Below are positions 5,870 through 5,962 of a DNA stretch of 5,962 bases, in pieces; the stretch's first letter is position 1; each line of letters begins with the position of its first letter. The notes under the pieces were generated by a model. That model ran no database searches and was not told the DNA's origin. It saw only the letters and a program-made list of their open reading frames with translations. The DNA comes from Chitinophagaceae bacterium (lineage in GTDB: Bacteria; Bacteroidota; Bacteroidia; Chitinophagales; Chitinophagaceae): positions 1-5,962 of the forward strand of contig JAOQAL010000121.1 of NCBI GenBank assembly GCA_025963615.1, written 5' to 3'. Made by a program: the position numbers and the translations under genes.

Positions 5870-5962
5870 ATGAGAAAAATATTCCTTTCAATCTTCGTTG
5901 CCATTTTAATTTGTATTGGATCTGTTTCAGCACAGAAAAAAAATCTTTCTGATGTTTCAGCC
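5870..5962 (+). CDS. Exported protein, N-terminus only
   Basis: The frame opens with ATG at 5870 and runs without a stop to the window end, giving 31 residues. They form a clear Sec signal peptide: a basic start (MRK), a hydrophobic core (IFLSIFVAILICIG) and a likely signal peptidase I cut in SVSA|QKK. A Cys within the core is not in a lipobox. Only about ten mature residues are visible, too few to name a family. Being on the same strand after the Gfo/Idh and DUF6807 genes, it may belong to the same exported pathway. A short inverted repeat, TTGTG / CACAA (5849-5860), lies just before the start and could be a small operator or chance. Confidence 0.75.
   Translation, partial: MRKIFLSIFVAILICIGSVSAQKKNLSDVSA

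Noticed and set aside
1..5962. CRISPR array, tRNA, rRNA, insertion sequence or phage genes
   Set aside because: No regularly spaced repeats, cloverleaf-like sequence, transposase or integrase motifs were seen on either strand.

Overview
The window looks like chromosomal DNA of a Bacteroidota bacterium, most likely in or near the Chitinophagaceae. The grounds are: no convincing Shine-Dalgarno sites and A/T-rich leaders before the start codons; signal peptides cut at Ala|Gln; a Tat-exported Gfo/Idh oxidoreductase next to a DUF6807 (PmoA-like) protein; a DUF4870 membrane protein; and a NarI-like membrane/ferredoxin electron carrier of the type common in that phylum. The genus is inference. No rRNA, tRNA, CRISPR array, insertion sequence or phage gene was seen.

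Layout. (1) 1-729, plus: the C-terminal part of a respiratory-type membrane protein with two [4Fe-4S] clusters, cut by the window start. (2) 730-886: a non-coding gap holding a CTTTGCG-rich imperfect hairpin of the kind found scattered between genes. (3) 887-1249, minus: a small three-helix DUF4870 protein. (4) 1250-1688: a non-coding stretch with a good Bacteroidota -7 promoter match, a 7-bp inverted repeat and a short direct repeat. (5) 1689-2990, plus: a 12-helix APC-superfamily amino acid permease starting at TTG. (6) 2991-3180: a spacer with a perfect 9-bp inverted repeat. (7) 3181-4533 and 4677-5729, plus: the Gfo/Idh oxidoreductase and the DUF6807 protein. (8) 5730-5869: a spacer with a perfect 10-bp inverted repeat. 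(9) 5870 to the end: the first 31 codons of another exported protein.

Working together. The first three genes look unrelated to each other. From about 3181 on there is a coherent block of exported proteins (Tat, then two Sec signals). By family this suggests periplasmic processing of a sugar or glycoside, with an NAD(P)-dependent oxidoreductase and a partner of unknown chemistry. A 12-base word shared by the spacers before the first and third of these genes, each time beside an inverted repeat, hints at common control.

Most worth a second look: a perfect 20-bp palindrome lying in frame inside the Fe-S gene, with a decayed relative in the 4534-4676 spacer; the Asp-to-Gln change at the expected catalytic position of the Gfo/Idh protein; the lack of the usual cysteine-rich (CCG) partner gene after the Fe-S gene; and the promoter-like site far from any start codon. 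I do not see a clearly new multi-gene system here.
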